Source: JAFRXK01 sp045603305 (GTDB taxonomy: Bacteria; Bacillota; Clostridia; Lachnospirales; Lachnospiraceae). From it: a stretch of DNA of 8,196 nucleotides. Positions 1 to 6,891 of this stretch are shown here, piece by piece; the first letter of the stretch is position 1, and each line of letters starts with the position of its first letter. The notes under the pieces are model-generated. The model was not told the origin of the DNA. It saw only the letters and a list, made by a program, of their open reading frames with translations, and searched no databases. The DNA lies in the NCBI GenBank assembly GCA_045603305.1, contig JAZULV010000119.1, positions 1 through 8,196 of the forward strand, given 5' to 3'. Both the position numbers and the translations under genes were made by a program.

Positions 1-687
1 GGATATATCTATAGTGTTTATAAAAGAGAGAATAAAGTATTAAGTTTTTTACCGGGATTTCAGGAATTTATCGAAGATAAATATGGTAAATACTCGCAGC
101 ATCATTGGTCACAGATAATCGAATTTTATACTATGTACGAAGATGAGGCTTTTGATAAGTTTTATGATCTTTTGGATGAGTTTCGTGAAATTCAGGGATA
201 TTCATACGGAGAAAATTCAAGACACATTGAGATAACTGCTCCAAATATAAGCTGCATGGCTGTAGTGAAAAACATTGTTCCCTATGAAAAGTTGGCAAGT
301 TGTTTTGCTAACAAATTTGCCATAAATACATTTAATCGCAGGTTGCCTATCGAGTGTCTCAAAAAAACAAATGACAAATATTATACTGTTATAAAGACAG
401 AAGAAGGTTGGGTAATCGTATTTTTTAGCAATAGCAAAAAGCTTATGGATTTGCACAGAATTAATATTTCTGCGAATACCGGTAAAGAAAAGATGGATGC
501 TTTAATAGAAGGAATGTCTTTAGATGATGTTAAGAAGATTGATCTAGAAGGAGATTACTCATTTATTTATAGAATCTGGCTGGATTATCCTAAGATGTCA
601 TACCATTATCTTGCTGATGGCAGTGCTTATGTAATTAGTTATGATGATAAGGATTGTATTGATTATATATATTCTTTTATATTATAA
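1..687 (+). CDS. Hypothetical protein, 3' part (5' end outside window)
   Basis: The frame is open from base 1, and the residues before the first ATG (133) read as ordinary protein (GYIYSVYKRENK...). The gene therefore very probably begins upstream, and 133 is an internal methionine. 228 codons are visible, ending with TAA at 685-687. I do not recognise the family. The visible part is soluble, rich in Tyr, Asp, Glu and Lys, with no membrane segment. The last 65 or so residues (EGMSLDDVKKIDLEGDY, then a run with SYHYLADGSAYVISYDD) resemble the 'G-M-S-x-x-D-V' plus two-strand pattern of small BamE/SmpA-like domains found in lipoproteins and immunity-type proteins. That resemblance is from memory and weak. 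The next gene starts 108 bp on, behind a hairpin that could end this transcript. Coding status is fairly certain; function is unknown. Confidence 0.75.
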   Translation, partial: GYIYSVYKRENKVLSFLPGFQEFIEDKYGKYSQHHWSQIIEFYTMYEDEAFDKFYDLLDEFREIQGYSYGENSRHIEITAPNISCMAVVKNIVPYEKLASCFANKFAINTFNRRLPIECLKKTNDKYYTVIKTEEGWVIVFFSNSKKLMDLHRINISANTGKEKMDALIEGMSLDDVKKIDLEGDYSFIYRIWLDYPKMSYHYLADGSAYVISYDDKDCIDYIYSFIL

Positions 688-705
688 ATTATTGTTGAAA
701 ACATC

Positions 706-734
706 TTGACACATTGGTCTATTGCCGATAGACT
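706..734 (+). promoter_or_regulatory. Probable promoter of the blaI-like operon
   Basis: A perfect -35 TTGACA (706-711) is followed after 17 nt by TAGACT (729-734, 4 of 6 to TATAAT). Transcription would start near 741, inside the long palindrome at 726-768. A second TTGACA at 736-741 has TAGCCT (759-764) at the same 17-nt spacing, which is a weaker alternative. Both -10 elements lie in palindrome arms, as expected if the BlaI-type repressor bound there and blocked RNA polymerase. Confidence 0.55.
717..733 (+). repeat. Short perfect inverted repeat GTCTAT/ATAGAC
   Basis: GTCTAT (717-722) and ATAGAC (728-733) are perfect complements around a 5-nt loop. The right arm overlaps the left arm of the 726-768 palindrome, so in a read-through RNA the two hairpins exclude each other. 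As DNA it could be a second repressor site over the -35 to -10 spacer. Confidence 0.5.
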
Positions 735-776
735 ATTGACATATAGTAAATATGTTAATAGCCTATCGTTTTTTTT
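726..776 (+). promoter_or_regulatory. 43-bp palindrome plus T8: candidate BlaI operator and terminator-like hairpin
   Basis: The left arm (726-744, CGATAGACTATTGACATAT) and right arm (750-768, ATATGTTAATAGCCTATCG) match at 17 of 19 positions around a 5-nt loop. One of the two exceptions (738/756) would be a G-U pair in RNA. Eight T (769-776) follow directly, so RNA entering from the upstream gene could form an intrinsic terminator, though the stem is AU-rich. As DNA, the dyad sits across the -10 and start region of the blaI-like gene and carries ACA...TGT symmetry like classical BlaI/MecI operators, although the spacing differs. A transcript starting near 741 would lack most of the left arm and so escape termination. 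Confidence 0.6.
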
Positions 777-795
777 GTGTTCGAAAGGAGTAATT

Positions 796-1161
796 ATGCC
801 TGAATATAAATTAGCAGAAGCGGAAGCAATATTTGCAGATATTATCTGGGAAAATGAGCCTGTCAGCTCTATGGAACTGGTAAGACTGAGTGAAAAGCGT
901 CTGGGATGGAAGAAGTCGACCACCTACACTGTATTAAAGAAATTATGTGAGCGTGGAATTTTTAAGAATGATAATGCCATAGTAACCTCACTGATGACGA
1001 AGGATGAATTTTACGGTGGAAAGAGCCGTAAGTTTGTCGAGGAATCCTTTGGAGGTTCTCTGCCTAAGTTTCTTACTGCTTTTATAGGAAAAAGCAAGCT
1101 TTCAGATGCAGAAGTTGATGAAATGAAAAGGTTGATTGAGAGTTACAGGGAGGGCAAATGA
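796..1161 (+). CDS. blaI: BlaI/MecI/CopY-family winged-helix transcriptional repressor
   Basis: 121 residues, the usual size for the family. An N-terminal winged-helix DNA-binding domain (about 1-70) begins PEYKLAEAEAIFADIIWENE, with recognition-helix region GWKKSTTYTVLKKLCERGIF (about 36-55) and a wing ending SLMTKDEF. The rest is a helical dimerisation arm. Members bind operator dyads as dimers and are inactivated by cleavage after activation of a partner M56 protease, which is encoded immediately downstream here. The start at 796 has AGGAG at 786-790 with 5-nt spacing. An in-frame TTG at 706 would add 30 residues, but it is the -35 element itself and would translate through the palindrome, so I reject it. 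The stop overlaps the next start (ATGATG), implying translational coupling. Family assignment is firm; the name does not mean beta-lactamase control. Confidence 0.9.
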   Translation: MPEYKLAEAEAIFADIIWENEPVSSMELVRLSEKRLGWKKSTTYTVLKKLCERGIFKNDNAIVTSLMTKDEFYGGKSRKFVEESFGGSLPKFLTAFIGKSKLSDAEVDEMKRLIESYREGK

Positions 1162-3590
1162 TGGAGAAGCTTTTTCTTGAAGTTTTAAATATGAGCATAA
1201 CCGCAGGCTATTGCGTGCTTGCGGTTGTGTTCATTAGATTGCTATTGAGGAAGCTTCCTAAAATATATTCTTATATATTGTGGTCAGTAGTGTTTTTTCG
1301 ACTGGTGTGTCCGGTCTCAATAAAGAGTGTATTCAGCCTATTAAGATTCAATACAAATGTTGTGTCAGACAGTTTAAGCAGTCAGGCAACTTCCGGACTT
1401 AATAGCGATAATACTATGTCAGGTGTAGTTGATGGTATTCAAGACACAGCCGGACATAATACCGGTGTCACATCTGATTTGATAAACAATGCAACCGGTA
1501 ATATAGCAAGTGATACCATAAATCAGGCAGTTTCAGATGTAACTGTTAATGCAGGTTCTGTTGAAGCAGGAAGTAACCTCTTGCAGAATATTATTACTGT
1601 TGCGGCTATTGTGTGGATTGTGGTTGCTTTAGGACTAATAGTTTACAGCATTATCTCAGCGATACGCCTAAATAAGCAACTTAAAAATGCAGTACATATT
1701 GAAGCGAATATTTTTGAGGTTGAAGATTTAAGCACTCCTTTTGTGTTTGGATTTATTAAGCCAAGGATTTATCTGCCGGCTTCTTTAGCAGGGCATGAGC
1801 GAAGCTTTGTGTTAATGCATGAGCTGACTCATTTGCGTAGAAAAGATTATATCATCAAGCAAATGGCACTCTTTATAGTGTGTGTACACTGGTTCAATCC
1901 ACTGGCGTGGCTGGCGTTTTGCCTCATGTCAAAGGATATGGAGATGTCCTGTGATGAAAGCGTTATCGCAAAGCTTTCTATGGCAGAGAAAGCTGATTAC
2001 TCAGAGACATTATTATCTTTGGCTGTTGATAAACGCATTGTGGGACTGAGCCCGCTGGCATTTGGTGAAGGTAATGTCAAAGGCAGAATTAAAAATGTGC
2101 TTAATTACAGGAAACCTGTGATGTGGGTTAGCGTTGTAATAGTTGTGATACTTGCAGCGGTACTTATCGGACTGGGAGCAAATCCTAAGGATAAGGAGAA
2201 TGATGGAGAGCGTTTAGAGATTGCAGGTTCAAGCGAAGAAGTAACATCAACAGAGACTGAAAACTCAAGTGAAACAGAAACTATTAACGTGGGTGAGATA
2301 GACGCTGAAAACGATCCTGTAGAAGTTATTGAGGCTTATGTTGAGTATATGGGGAAGGACTGGAATAGTTTTGCGAAACTTCATGTTTCAAAGCTTGCCA
2401 GAGAATATGTAGTGTATTTTAATGATGAAGATAATGTTTCGAGTAATTATGGATTTTATAATATAAAAGGTGCAGAAGTGTTGGAACTGGTAGAGATTGA
2501 TTTTAAGGATGCCGAGCCATTTATAGGTGGAAGTGACAGTAAGAAAACTGTAAAAACCTATGCGGCATGTATTGATTACAACACTAATGAGAACAATATG
2601 CATTATGCAAGCGGCATAGAATATGATGTAATTTCAGTAGTTGTAGAAGATGGATTATGGAAAATATCAGAGGTTGAAAATACAGGCAGATATGTTGTTG
2701 CATTAGCGAATAAAGATTATGCGTTATCAGAAGAATATATAAAGGCTGCTATAGAAAAAGATAAGTGGGCAGAGGATGGTTTTGAAGCGGGAGAACTTGA
2801 TAAGAAGTATCGAGGTGATGCTGTGATGTATTATGACATACAATCGCAAATAGTGGACGGCCATAAGCTTGAGCCGATTGAGGCTGTGGGCTATGATATT
2901 AATAATCTAATAAGAATGAATTATTATGAGCAGTCGGGAGTGTCTTTGTATTGCTATGAGGTTGATATAAGAGATGAAGAGGGGGATGGGTATACTACAT
3001 ACAATCTTGTGGTGGAGCATAACGGAAAATATCAGGTTTTTGCTGCTGATATGAATATTTCTTTTCATAATATGTTTGGATACAGTTCGGGTTTTCCGGA
3101 AGTATATGACAGAGAGTTTGATAAAGGCCATGAGATAGATTATAATGGTGACAGTGAGCTTGAGTTAATAGGAACGATATTGCTGGACTATGGATCAGAT
3201 GGGTATAGTAAATATGCAAGTATTGTATTGGAGTATAATTCTGCAACCGGACTGTATGATTTCTATTATATAGAGGAATATGTTCCTAATATAGCTGTCG
3301 AAGCTGGTGAAAAATTTATTGAAGAATACTATGGCGATTATAAAATTAGTAAGTATGGTGATTATATATTTAAGGACGGATATATAATAAACGTATCGAA
3401 TAGTTTAGAAGTATATATTAATGAAAATAGTGCATTTGAAGGATATACAAATGTGTGGGGATATCCTGATTCTGATGGGGAAGAAAAACTTGGGTATGGA
3501 AAAGAAATTGGTAAAATAACATTTAGCCTCAGATATATAGGCAACGGACAGTTTGCGGTTAAACCAGATAAATATCAGCAGTTGTCCTAG
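1158..3590 (+). CDS. BlaR1/MecR1-like M56 membrane metalloprotease with large atypical outer domain
   Basis: Integral-membrane zinc protease and probable signal transducer for the repressor encoded just before it. Membrane segments fall at about 10-30, 36-53, 142-169 and 321-341, with a hydrophobic stretch at 232-256 inside the protease domain. The catalytic motif HELTH is at 221-225, followed by EMSCDES (262-268), which supplies the downstream acidic zinc-ligand region typical of M56. A Ser/Thr/Asn-rich loop (54-141) and a Ser/Thr/Glu linker (350-378) flank the protease module. Residues 380-810 are acidic and Tyr-rich, predicted outside the cell. The first part (DPVEVIEAYVEYMGKDWNSF...) is NTF2-like in appearance. 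I see no KTG box or convincing SxxK set, so it is not a penicillin-binding sensor. It is over 200 residues longer than typical BlaR1. The start overlaps the blaI stop; ATG at 1161 has better spacing to GGGAGGG (1148-1154) and is equally plausible. Confidence 0.88.
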   Translation: MMEKLFLEVLNMSITAGYCVLAVVFIRLLLRKLPKIYSYILWSVVFFRLVCPVSIKSVFSLLRFNTNVVSDSLSSQATSGLNSDNTMSGVVDGIQDTAGHNTGVTSDLINNATGNIASDTINQAVSDVTVNAGSVEAGSNLLQNIITVAAIVWIVVALGLIVYSIISAIRLNKQLKNAVHIEANIFEVEDLSTPFVFGFIKPRIYLPASLAGHERSFVLMHELTHLRRKDYIIKQMALFIVCVHWFNPLAWLAFCLMSKDMEMSCDESVIAKLSMAEKADYSETLLSLAVDKRIVGLSPLAFGEGNVKGRIKNVLNYRKPVMWVSVVIVVILAAVLIGLGANPKDKENDGERLEIAGSSEEVTSTETENSSETETINVGEIDAENDPVEVIEAYVEYMGKDWNSFAKLHVSKLAREYVVYFNDEDNVSSNYGFYNIKGAEVLELVEIDFKDAEPFIGGSDSKKTVKTYAACIDYNTNENNMHYASGIEYDVISVVVEDGLWKISEVENTGRYVVALANKDYALSEEYIKAAIEKDKWAEDGFEAGELDKKYRGDAVMYYDIQSQIVDGHKLEPIEAVGYDINNLIRMNYYEQSGVSLYCYEVDIRDEEGDGYTTYNLVVEHNGKYQVFAADMNISFHNMFGYSSGFPEVYDREFDKGHEIDYNGDSELELIGTILLDYGSDGYSKYASIVLEYNSATGLYDFYYIEEYVPNIAVEAGEKFIEEYYGDYKISKYGDYIFKDGYIINVSNSLEVYINENSAFEGYTNVWGYPDSDGEEKLGYGKEIGKITFSLRYIGNGQFAVKPDKYQQLS

Positions 3591-3615
3591 AAATTTAATA
3601 ATGATTTTTTAGTTA

Positions 3616-3654
3616 ATCCTCCCGGACTAAGTTTTGTCTGGGAGGATATATTGT
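3616..3654 (+). terminator. Hairpin terminator after the M56 gene (weak T-tail)
   Basis: ATCCTCCCGGAC (3616-3627) pairs with GTCTGGGAGGAT (3636-3647), 12 bp with one G-U pair and an 8-nt loop. It lies 25 nt after the M56 stop. The stem is the most GC-rich stretch of this intergenic region. The tail ATATTGT is poor in T, so termination may be incomplete. No better tail exists on the opposite strand. Confidence 0.6.
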
Positions 3655-3739
3655 CGAATAAGAACACTCCTATTAACTTTAATTTGCAGTAGTGACCTAT
3701 AGCAGAATTTTATTATACAGAATATATAAAAAAAGATGG

Positions 3740-3768
3740 TTGTTATTATGTAAAACGTTTTATATAAT
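3740..3768 (+). promoter_or_regulatory. Probable promoter of the MATE gene cluster
   Basis: TTGTTA (3740-3745, 4 of 6 to consensus), a 17-nt spacer and a perfect TATAAT (3763-3768). The start would fall near 3775, leaving a leader of about 70 nt. The rest of the 253-bp gap between the M56 and MATE genes is AT-rich and shows only the terminator at 3616. Confidence 0.6.
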
Positions 3769-3843
3769 GTAGATGATTGTTGGAGGAGATGAAAACAGAT
3801 ATTTTTTGCATAAAGATTTTACGACCGAAAGGACAGACTAGTT

Positions 3844-5205
3844 ATGGCATATACAAAGAACATGACCGAGGGGAAACCTTTCCCGATTATTTTTGCGTAC
3901 TTCATTCCGGTGTTATGCAGTACGCTTTGTCAGCAGCTTTACAGTATCATTGACACTATTGTTGTGGGCAAGGGGATTGATGATATGGCACTGGCGGCGG
4001 TGGGAGCTACCGGTTCAATCAGCTTCTTTATTTTTGGATTTATTATGGGACTTAGCAGTGGTATGGCAGTGCTGATGGCACAGGCCTATGGTTCCGGCGA
4101 CTATAACCGCTTGCGTAAAACAATCACTATGGGGTTTGTTTCCTGTGGTATTGTAGGAATAGTTGTTATGGTTATCAGTATTGCAGTAATGAGACCGTTG
4201 CTTGTGCTGTTAAATACATCAGAGCTTATTATTGATGATGCCATTTTGTATATTGTAATGATTCTTGCGGGTATTCCGCTGATGCTTGCTTATAACTGCC
4301 TTGGTGCTATATTAAGTTCTCTGGGCGACAGCCGGACTCCGCTTGTTGCAGTGATTATTGCTTCCGTAATTAATATTTTCCTCGATATATTCTTTATAAT
4401 AACCTGTGGTATGGGTGTGGAAGGTGCTGCCCTTGGTACGCTGATAGCTCAAAGTGTGGCTGGATTATTCTGTTTCTTCAAGGTTAGAAAGATTGAATTT
4501 ATCAGACTGAAAAGAGATGACTGGAGATTTGACTGGAGACTTATTGGCGAGGAATTTAAGGTAGGTGTTCCGGTTGCCTTTATGAACTCTGTAACTGCCA
4601 TTGGCTGCATACTGCTTCAGTATTTTGTTAATCTTCTTGGTGTAAATTATACTGCTGCTTATTCAGCCTGTTCAAGACTTACTGAGTTTATGATGCAGCC
4701 TTGTACCGCCGTGGGAATGACTATCAGTACATACGCAGGACAGAATCTTGGAGCATATAAAATTGACAGAATAAAGCAGGGCTTAAAGGATTGTTTTTTA
4801 CTATCAAGTGCACTGGCTGTAATTACAGGAGCATTGCTTTTATTTGCACCTGAATTTCTTGCTTCCCTGATGCTTTCTGATAAAGAGAATATAGCTCTGG
4901 CTGTGCAGTACTTGCGAATATGTGGTTCAATGATGTGGTCGATAAGCTTCCTGTTCCTTGTGCGAAATACATGTCAGGGCATGGGATTAACATTTATACC
5001 TATGATTTCAGGGTTTTTAGAGCTTATTGCAAGGGTAATAGTTGTTATCCGGTTTACACCGGTGCTTGGCTATAGTGCCATTGCGCTTGCAGAGGTTAGT
5101 GCCTGGGCATCCGCCTTTGTATTAAATGGTGTGTATCTCTGGATAAAATTAAGGTGGCTTAAGCGAAGGCATAAATTGATGACTATTGCAGAAAATGGTG
5201 TATAA
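3844..5205 (+). CDS. MATE family (DinF/NorM-like) multidrug/Na+ or H+ antiporter
   Basis: 453 residues, normal for MATE transporters, with about twelve hydrophobic helices in two related halves. The first half carries the signature QQLYSIIDTIVVGKG (about 29-43) and AQAYGSGDYNRLRKT (about 79-93). The second half carries VGVPVAFMNS and YAGQNLGAYKIDRIKQG, the matching loop. Such proteins sit in the cytoplasmic membrane and export drugs or metabolites against an ion gradient; the substrate cannot be read from sequence. The start at 3844 is the only usable one, because an in-frame TAA lies at 3811 and no start codon comes between. AAAGGA (3828-3833) is the likely ribosome binding site, with a rather long 10-nt spacing. 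It heads a closely packed trio, with the next start only 34 nt after its stop and no terminator between. Confidence 0.92.
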   Translation: MAYTKNMTEGKPFPIIFAYFIPVLCSTLCQQLYSIIDTIVVGKGIDDMALAAVGATGSISFFIFGFIMGLSSGMAVLMAQAYGSGDYNRLRKTITMGFVSCGIVGIVVMVISIAVMRPLLVLLNTSELIIDDAILYIVMILAGIPLMLAYNCLGAILSSLGDSRTPLVAVIIASVINIFLDIFFIITCGMGVEGAALGTLIAQSVAGLFCFFKVRKIEFIRLKRDDWRFDWRLIGEEFKVGVPVAFMNSVTAIGCILLQYFVNLLGVNYTAAYSACSRLTEFMMQPCTAVGMTISTYAGQNLGAYKIDRIKQGLKDCFLLSSALAVITGALLLFAPEFLASLMLSDKENIALAVQYLRICGSMMWSISFLFLVRNTCQGMGLTFIPMISGFLELIARVIVVIRFTPVLGYSAIALAEVSAWASAFVLNGVYLWIKLRWLKRRHKLMTIAENGV

Positions 5206-5239
5206 TATAACTTGAAGAATAAAGATGCTGAGGTGCTCT

Positions 5240-6229
5240 ATGAAGCTTGGAATTGTTGGTGTGGGTACTATTGCAAAAGAATTTTTAACATTAGTCCCTT
5301 TTTTGCCGGAATATGAAATCGTGGCAATCTGTGGTTTGCCGCGTCACGAAAAAATACTTAATTCTCTAAAAAATCAGTACGGAATTGCAAATGTTTATAC
5401 TGATATTGAAGACATGCTTGAAAGTGATGTAGAGGTAGTTTATATTGGCGTACCGAATGATTTGCACTATGAATATGCCCAGATGTCCCTTGAGGCAGGA
5501 AAGCATGTCATTGTTGAAAAGCCTTTTGCAACTAATGATAAAGAAGTGGCCGGTCTTATATGGCTGTCACGGGTTAAGCAGCGTTTTTTGTTTGAGGCGA
5601 TAAGCAATCAGTACTTTCCTAATTATCAGAAGATAAAGGAATTGCTTCCGCAGCTTGGGAAAATAAAAATCGTGCAGTGCAATTTTTCTCAGTATTCAGG
5701 TAAATATGACCGGTTTAAGAATGGCGAGAATCCGCCGGTATTTAGCCCTGAGTGTTGTGGCGGCGCTTTGATGGATTTAAATCTTTATAATATTTATTTT
5801 GTAACAGGGCTTTTTGGCGAGCCGGAGAAGGTTGAATATTATCCTAACATAGAGAGAGGCATTGACACTTCGGGCATACTTATTATGAATTATAAGGATT
5901 TTCAGTGTGTCTGCGTAGGTGCAAAGGACTGTAAGTCTCCGGCAGTAAATAATATTCAGGGTGAGCTTGGGTACATCAGCATGGATTCACCAACGAATAT
6001 GTGCGAGCATTTTTCGCTTGTTATGAATGACGGCAGCAGTCAGGAGTTTAATGAGAATAACTATGAGCATAGAATGATAAATGAATTCAAGGCTTTTGCG
6101 GATATGATTAATAACAACGATTATGAAAGCTGTTATGAAAGGCTTGAGCATTCGTTTATGGTAATCCGGATTTTAACAAAGGCAAGACGAAAAGCCGGAA
6201 TAAACTTTCCATTTGAAGAAATCTATTAA
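5240..6229 (+). CDS. Gfo/Idh/MocA family NAD(P)-dependent oxidoreductase
   Basis: 329 residues, typical for the family. An N-terminal Rossmann fold begins MKLGIVGVGTIAKEF, with the dinucleotide loop GVGTIA at 7-12. VPNDLHYEYA (71-80) and the signature EKP (93-95, in HVIVEKPFATN) follow. The C-terminal alpha/beta domain holds CCGGALMDLNLYN (172-184), the usual substrate-pocket segment; Tyr183 sits where many relatives have His, as in the dihydrodiol-dehydrogenase-like branch. Members oxidise or reduce sugars, inositols or related alcohols; the substrate is not predictable here. I prefer ATG 5240, because GAGG (5230-5233) lies 6 nt upstream and the Rossmann strand starts at once. ATG 5225 would add five residues with a poor binding site. 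It is probably co-transcribed with the MATE gene (34-nt gap) and the NUDIX gene (36-nt gap). Confidence 0.88.
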   Translation: MKLGIVGVGTIAKEFLTLVPFLPEYEIVAICGLPRHEKILNSLKNQYGIANVYTDIEDMLESDVEVVYIGVPNDLHYEYAQMSLEAGKHVIVEKPFATNDKEVAGLIWLSRVKQRFLFEAISNQYFPNYQKIKELLPQLGKIKIVQCNFSQYSGKYDRFKNGENPPVFSPECCGGALMDLNLYNIYFVTGLFGEPEKVEYYPNIERGIDTSGILIMNYKDFQCVCVGAKDCKSPAVNNIQGELGYISMDSPTNMCEHFSLVMNDGSSQEFNENNYEHRMINEFKAFADMINNNDYESCYERLEHSFMVIRILTKARRKAGINFPFEEIY

Positions 6230-6265
6230 TATGAAGAATTATTAAGCGATAATTGAGGACAAGAA

Positions 6266-6733
6266 ATGAAACTTACAACTCTGTGTTATATCGAAAAAGA
6301 TAATAAATACCTTATGCTTCATCGTGTGAAGAAAGAAAATGACTTTAACCGCGACAAATGGATTGGCGTGGGCGGCAAGTTCGAGGCTGATGAGACGCCT
6401 GAAGAGTGCCTGCTTCGTGAGGTTAAAGAAGAAACCGGGCTTACACTTACAAAGTATAATTTACGTGGAATTATTACATTCATTTCTGATGAGTGGGAGA
6501 CTGAGTATATGTATTTGTACACTGCCTGCGAGTATACCGGCGAGATAACAGAGTGTAATGAAGGCGATTTGGTCTGGGTTCCTAAAGAAGAGGTGTTGAA
6601 GCTTAAGCTTTGGGAAGGCGATAAGGTGTTCTTAAAGCTACTGGATGAAACCAGAGATTTCTTTTCTTTGAAACTTAGGTACGAGGGAGAAGTACTGGTG
6701 GAGAATAAAGTAGTGGTTTATAAAGCGGAATAA
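6266..6733 (+). CDS. mutX: MutX/MutT-like NUDIX hydrolase, probable 8-oxo-dGTP diphosphatase
   Basis: 155 residues with a complete NUDIX box GX5EX7REUXEEXGU at 37-59 (G37, E43, R51-E52, E55-E56, G58). This is the Mg2+-binding site of enzymes that hydrolyse a nucleoside diphosphate linked to another group. The flanking sequence (TTLCYIEKDNKYLMLHR, DKWIGVGGKFE, later CNEGDLVWVPKEEV and LWEGD) follows the pattern I recall for streptococcal MutX/MTH1-like 8-oxo-dGTP diphosphatases, which remove oxidised dGTP from the nucleotide pool. Substrate assignment is family inference. GAGGA (6255-6259) lies 6 nt before the ATG. It is the last gene of the closely packed MATE-oxidoreductase-NUDIX row. No clear terminator follows, so read-through towards the rubrerythrin gene is possible. 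Confidence 0.9.
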   Translation: MKLTTLCYIEKDNKYLMLHRVKKENDFNRDKWIGVGGKFEADETPEECLLREVKEETGLTLTKYNLRGIITFISDEWETEYMYLYTACEYTGEITECNEGDLVWVPKEEVLKLKLWEGDKVFLKLLDETRDFFSLKLRYEGEVLVENKVVVYKAE

Positions 6734-6815
6734 ATAAGGCTGTTTTATGAAGGAGCATGTTTATGCACATTTATTCTGAAATATATTAAATAACAAGAAA
6801 ATTTTATAAAATCAA

Positions 6816-6844
6816 TTGTTATTATATAATATTTTTGGTATCAT
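6816..6844 (+). promoter_or_regulatory. Probable rubrerythrin promoter with possible PerR/Fur-like AT dyad
   Basis: TTGTTA (6816-6821), 17-nt spacer, TATCAT (6839-6844, 5 of 6). The start would be near 6851, about 40 nt before the gene. Between the two elements lies a perfect 12-bp dyad TATTATATAATA (6820-6831). The 15 bases 6816-6830 match the PerR box TTATAATnATTATAA at 10 of 14 positions, which is suggestive only, because AT-rich DNA gives such matches easily. The TATAAT at 6825-6830 has no good -35. Confidence 0.45.
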
Positions 6845-6891
6845 TATCTAAGAAGATTTTTGAGTAAAAATAATATTAGGAGGTATATCTT

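Noticed and set aside
706..795. N-terminal extension of the BlaI-type protein from TTG 706
   Set aside because: The TTG is the -35 hexamer, no ribosome site precedes it, and the extension would run through the palindrome and T8. ATG 796 has AGGAG at ideal spacing and gives the normal family length.
3670..3677. CTATTAAC upstream of the MATE gene, identical to part of the palindrome arm before blaI
   Set aside because: It is a single half-site without symmetry, and the reverse complement GTTAATAG also occurs inside the M56 coding region (about 3164-3171), so chance explains it.
3789..3953. 54-codon ORF starting ATG 3789 behind GGAGGAG (3782-3788), overlapping the MATE start out of frame
   Set aside because: The ribosome site is only about 2 nt from the ATG, the product looks random, and most of it is shadow of the MATE gene. 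A coupling leader is conceivable but unsupported.
6750..6789. Tiny ORF of 8 codons (ATG 6763) with AAGGAG at 7-nt spacing, plus GCAT/ATGC hairpin at 6755-6766
   Set aside because: Too short and AT-rich to support a peptide; the 4-bp hairpin lacks a T-tail and is not a credible terminator.
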